From an uncultured Collinsella sp. (lineage in GTDB: Bacteria > Actinomycetota > Coriobacteriia > Coriobacteriales > Coriobacteriaceae): a DNA stretch of 19,550 bases. The notes under the pieces were generated by a model. The model worked only from the letters and a program-made list of their open reading frames with translations. It was not told the DNA's origin and ran no database searches. Position numbers and translations under genes: made by a program. Shown piece after piece: positions 16,937 through 19,550 of the stretch. The stretch spans positions 1 through 19,550 of the forward strand of contig URKU01000032.1 of the NCBI GenBank assembly GCA_900548515.1, in the 5' to 3' direction. The stretch's first letter is position 1, and every line of letters begins with the position of its first letter.

Positions 16937-17353
16937 ATGCTAGAGAATGGCAAAACGATGCCTTCGGTTGATGCTTGGCTGCGCGAGGCCAAGGCCGATG
17001 CTTCGGCGGCAGGCTGTGGGATGTATCTGACGCATAACGGTGTGGTGCGCGCGACGCCCAAGGCCGAGGCGCGCGGTGTCGAGACCGATGGCGTGGCGCC
17101 GGGCCACAAGGTGGGCGGCATGGTGTTCGGCTACGACGCCAGCAAGGTGCAGGCTGCTATCGAGGCCACGCGCGCGATGCCGGGTATCGGCTATGTGCGC
17201 GTGTGGCTGGCAAGCGGCGAGCTTGCCGTAGGTGACGACATCATGCTCGTGCTCATTGGCGGGGACATTCGCCCGCACGTGGTCGATGCGCTGCAGGCGC
17301 TCGTTGGCACCATCAAAAATGAGTGTGTGAGTGAGGTTGAGCGCGAGGCGTAG
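16937..17353 (+). CDS. Stand-alone degenerate MoaE-like protein
   Basis: A 138-residue protein that aligns along its length with MoaE, the large subunit of molybdopterin synthase: GVVR (35-38) matches the GKVR loop, and VRVWLASGELAVGDDIMLVL matches VTVIHRIGELWPGDEIVF. It keeps the loop Arg (R38) and one Lys near the C-terminus (K127), but lacks the HR and AHR motifs and the PxWK segment that carries the second active-site lysine. No moaD, moaA or other molybdenum-cofactor gene is near. It may therefore have another role, or be a lineage-specific MoaE variant. ATGs occur at 16934 and 16937; I choose 16937 because AAGGGAG (16925-16931) is then 5 nt away. A strong terminator follows 30 bp after the stop. 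Confidence 0.75.
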   Translation: MLENGKTMPSVDAWLREAKADASAAGCGMYLTHNGVVRATPKAEARGVETDGVAPGHKVGGMVFGYDASKVQAAIEATRAMPGIGYVRVWLASGELAVGDDIMLVLIGGDIRPHVVDALQALVGTIKNECVSEVEREA

Positions 17354-17383
17354 AGGTTTGCGTCGATAGAAGGCTCGTTTATA

Positions 17384-17422
17384 AAAATGCCCGCCGGTAC
17401 GTGTGATACCGGCGGGCATTTT
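17384..17422. terminator. Bidirectional terminator between convergent genes
   Basis: AAAATGCCCGCCGGTA (17384-17399) and TACCGGCGGGCATTTT (17407-17422) form a perfect 16-bp stem with a 7-nt loop, A-rich on one side and T-rich on the other. It lies between the MoaE-like gene on the plus strand and the membrane-protein gene on the minus strand and can serve both. Confidence 0.92.
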
Positions 17423-17443
17423 GCGTTTTGGGCGCGGTGAGCG

Positions 17444-18673
17444 CTACACGCGCGTTGCATCCTTGGGGCTCATGGTCATGCTCTGGAAGCGATTCTCCAT
17501 AAAGTCATTATCGAAGTACTTGCCGTAGAACTGCGCAACGGGAATATCCGGTTCCGTGCCGTTGACGCGCTGATACCAATAATCGAGCGACTGCAGCGTC
17601 ATAACGCCATCGACCAGCATAATGATGGTGAAGATGACAGTAGCCGAGTAGCGACTCTTCCACGGAATCATGTTGATGAGCTTGAGTAGCCTCGGCAGCA
17701 GCAGCTTGATCCAGATGAGGCCACCCAGGCCCCACAGGCAGGCGAAGCCCGTGCAGGTACGTCCGCCGGTAAGGACGGCGAGCGGATCGGGCATGCCAAA
17801 GAGCTTCATATGTGAGTAGCTCCACGAGACCACTCCAAACGAGGTCTGCATAAACCAGCCCACGAACACCTCAAAGCTCGCGCCGAGCAGCGCGCTCACC
17901 AAAAAGATAATGATGGGGTTCTTTTTGTAGAAGCGGTTGAGCACCATGGTCATGAGTACGGCGCCAAATCCATAGATGGGGCTGAAGGGGCCAAACAGCA
18001 TGCCGGCGCGGTTCTGGTAGACGCCAGGGTCGTCGACCGTCATGTGCCATATGTCCTCGGCGATCAGGCCGAGTATGCAGCAGACAAAGAATACCCAGAA
18101 CAGGTTGAAGTAGTTGAGCTTGATGTAGCCTTCGCCGGTTTCATCGCGCCCGAGCATGCCCTCGGCGGCGGCGTCGCGATCGAGCATTTCCTGCAGGCGG
18201 CGTTGCAGCTCGCGCTCCTGGCGCAGCGTGGGGTCGACGGTGGTCGAAAGCGCGACGAGGATGCCGAGCTGGATGGCGGGGCGCAGCAAGAAAGGCCCGA
18301 TGCCCTGGAGCATCACGTCAACCAAAAGCTCGACGACGGTCAATGCGATAAGGATATAGGACAGACGGGCGGCATTGCGGCGCTGGTTCTTGATGAGGTC
18401 AAGGCCAAAGATGATCAAGATGACGGCACTGGCAGCCGAGAGCATGATGCCGGCGACAATCAGTCCGACCGCGACGAGCGTGTTGTCGCCGAGCTTGGCG
18501 GCGGCGTTGCCGTTGATGAGCGCGGTGATGACCTGCCACATAAAGGCGCCGACCGACGGGAGCGTGCCCACGCCGGACAGGATGCACAGGACGGCGTACA
18601 CCTTAATGATGAGGGGGATCTTCTTGACCTCCGTGGCGCTGGGGACGCTGGGGTCGAGTTCGTTTCGATCCAT
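17444..18673 (-). CDS. Multi-pass membrane protein with CmpB-type (PF06541-like) domain
   Basis: A 409-residue integral membrane protein with about nine hydrophobic segments. The first half has four (for example KVYAVLCILSGVGTLPSVGAF and VAVGLIVAGIMLSAASAVIL). A charged cytoplasmic, probably helical linker follows at about 147-182 (LRQERELQRRLQEMLDRD). The second half (about 187-355) resembles the family annotated as putative ABC transporter permease CmpB: FGPFSPIYGFGAVL, NPIIIFLVSALLGASFEVFVGW, then WSYSHMKLFG and FACLWGLGGLIWIKLLLP. The transport assignment of that family is weak, so I claim no substrate; no ATPase partner is adjacent. I start at the ATG at 18673-18671 (MDRNELD) because GAAAGG precedes it; the 59 residues upstream in frame are Arg/Leu-rich and look untranslated. 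It runs convergent to the MoaE-like gene and divergent from purF. Confidence 0.8.
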   Translation of the reverse strand: MDRNELDPSVPSATEVKKIPLIIKVYAVLCILSGVGTLPSVGAFMWQVITALINGNAAAKLGDNTLVAVGLIVAGIMLSAASAVILIIFGLDLIKNQRRNAARLSYILIALTVVELLVDVMLQGIGPFLLRPAIQLGILVALSTTVDPTLRQERELQRRLQEMLDRDAAAEGMLGRDETGEGYIKLNYFNLFWVFFVCCILGLIAEDIWHMTVDDPGVYQNRAGMLFGPFSPIYGFGAVLMTMVLNRFYKKNPIIIFLVSALLGASFEVFVGWFMQTSFGVVSWSYSHMKLFGMPDPLAVLTGGRTCTGFACLWGLGGLIWIKLLLPRLLKLINMIPWKSRYSATVIFTIIMLVDGVMTLQSLDYWYQRVNGTEPDIPVAQFYGKYFDNDFMENRFQSMTMSPKDATRV

Positions 18674-18920
18674 ACATAACCTTTCTCGTTTTGCTGTAGG
18701 TACAAGGATACGCCGCCGACCTGCTAAAAGACAGGACAAACGACCCAATTGCAGCAATGTAAGCCCTAGCGGTGGACGAGACGCGTCGCGACGGAAGCAT
18801 GCGGGATCGTCGGCCCCGAGGCGGTTGCCCAATAAAATGTTTGGCTGCAAAACGGATTATAAGCTCGGTGGGCTTTTAAAAAGCGCTGTTCATGCGCGGG
18901 AGTGCTTGTCTTGCCGTGCG

Positions 18921-18926
18921 TATAAT
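18921..18926 (+). promoter_or_regulatory. -10 hexamer TATAAT of the purF promoter
   Basis: A perfect TATAAT lies 41 bp before the purF ATG, with a TG two bases upstream (TGCGTATAAT); no -35 of good match stands at 17 bp. On the opposite strand another TATAAT (plus 18856-18861) could serve the divergent membrane-protein gene, also without a clear -35. The 294-bp intergenic region has no tRNA, ORF or recognised riboswitch. Confidence 0.5.
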
Positions 18927-18967
18927 AGGGCAGGTAACGCCAAATAACGAGGCTCTGAGGGGATGCC

Positions 18968-19550
18968 ATGTCTCAAGAAACCATCCGCGCGGCCGAGCGT
19001 GCCGCGGGACAGGTGAAGACCATGTCGACGTATGATCCGGACTCCGACCAGCTGCATGAGGAATGCGGCATTTTTGGTGTGTGGGCACCCGATCGCGATG
19101 TGGCCCGACTGACGTACTTTGGCCTGCGTGCGCTACAGCATCGCGGCCAGGAATCGGCGGGAATCGCCGTGGGTGATGGCGGCACGGTTATGGTTCGCAA
19201 AGACCTGGGACTGCTCGATCGCGTGTTCTCCAACGCCGACTTGTCGACGCTCTCCGGCCAGCTGGCCGTGGGCCACGTGCGCTATGGCACTGCCGGTGCC
19301 AAGAGCTGGGAAGCCTCGCAGCCGCATCTTTCCACCATCAACAGCGTCATTATCGCGCTTGCTCACAACGGCACTCTGGTCAACACCGACGAGCTACGCC
19401 GCCAGCTGATCGAGCTGGGCGTGCCGTTCCTCTCCAATTCGGATTCCGAGGTCGCGACCAAGCTTATCGGCTACTTTACTCAGCGTACGGGCCACCTGCG
19501 CGAGGGCATTCGCAAGACCATGGAGCTCGTGCGCGGCGGCTACGCCATGA
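18968..19550 (+). CDS. purF: Amidophosphoribosyltransferase (partial, cut by the window end)
   Basis: PurF catalyses the first committed step of purine synthesis, moving the glutamine amide to PRPP. The 194 codons present cover the N-terminal class II (Ntn) glutamine amidotransferase domain: EECGIFGVW with nucleophile C33, FGLRALQHRGQESAGIAV, GHVRYGTAGA, and LAHNGTLVN for glutamine and oxyanion-hole contacts. The start ATG at 18968 follows TGAGGGG at good spacing. C33 must become N-terminal, so residues 1-32 form a propeptide, as in the Bacillus-type enzyme but longer (about 11 residues there). An internal ATG at 19022 would shorten the propeptide to 14 residues; its upstream AGGTGA is a weaker ribosome binding site. 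The phosphoribosyltransferase domain lies beyond the window. Confidence 0.95.
   Translation, partial: MSQETIRAAERAAGQVKTMSTYDPDSDQLHEECGIFGVWAPDRDVARLTYFGLRALQHRGQESAGIAVGDGGTVMVRKDLGLLDRVFSNADLSTLSGQLAVGHVRYGTAGAKSWEASQPHLSTINSVIIALAHNGTLVNTDELRRQLIELGVPFLSNSDSEVATKLIGYFTQRTGHLREGIRKTMELVRGGYAM

Noticed and set aside
18044..18679. 211-codon plus-strand frame opposite the membrane protein gene
   Set aside because: Highly acidic antisense shadow (Glu/Asp/Ala/Gly) of a gene with clear transmembrane coding.
18674..18850. 59-residue N-terminal extension of the CmpB-type membrane protein
   Set aside because: The stretch is Arg/Leu-rich without membrane or signal character; the ATG at 18673 has a ribosome binding site.

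Overview
The window reads as a GC-rich, Gram-positive gut actinobacterium of the Collinsella / Coriobacteriia type. This is an inference from codon use, actinobacterial-looking carAB and purE/purF, a very large sortase-anchored glycosidase with FIVAR modules, and a class B sortase. No rRNA or tRNA gene is present to fix the taxonomy. Conserved nucleotide-biosynthesis genes lie at both ends, and an accessory block sits between them.

Left (1-5140): a leader with a PyrR-type RNA hairpin abutting the ribosome binding site, then carA and carB, the two subunits of carbamoyl-phosphate synthase (arginine and pyrimidine supply). Middle-left (5141-8213): an accessory stretch. It holds a GC-rich long inverted repeat directly after carB, an orphan fragment carrying only a cell-wall sorting signal (the remnant of a lost surface protein), an AAA/DUF4143 ATPase under a promoter and a perfect inverted repeat, a 66-nt hairpin element, a Phd/YefM-RelE/ParE-type toxin-antitoxin pair with a good terminator, and a 204-bp element with perfect 24-bp terminal inverted repeats that looks like a MITE.

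Centre (8214-15147): a 457-bp intergenic region full of TGGT/ACCA boxes, then a 2136-residue secreted, wall-anchored GH31 glycosidase. Its N-terminal catalytic part resembles the alpha-N-acetylgalactosaminidase branch of GH31. Behind it come FN3, two galactose-binding-like modules, a dockerin-like EF-hand, a cohesin-like domain, a Big-type domain, three FIVAR modules, a further F5/8C module and an IPNTG sorting signal. A roughly 42-bp imperfect repeat lies on each side of this gene.

Right (15148-19550): purE and, 35 bp behind it, a class B sortase that may be co-transcribed; a stand-alone degenerate MoaE-like gene; a strong bidirectional terminator; a convergent membrane protein with a CmpB-type (PF06541-like) domain; and the start of purF, cut by the window edge. 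Metabolically, carAB feeds UMP and arginine while purE and purF are steps of IMP synthesis. The surface biology is the GH31 enzyme plus a sortase. The TA pair, ATPase, hairpin elements, MITE-like element and decayed sorting-signal gene suggest that the interval between carB and purE is a site of gene gain and loss.
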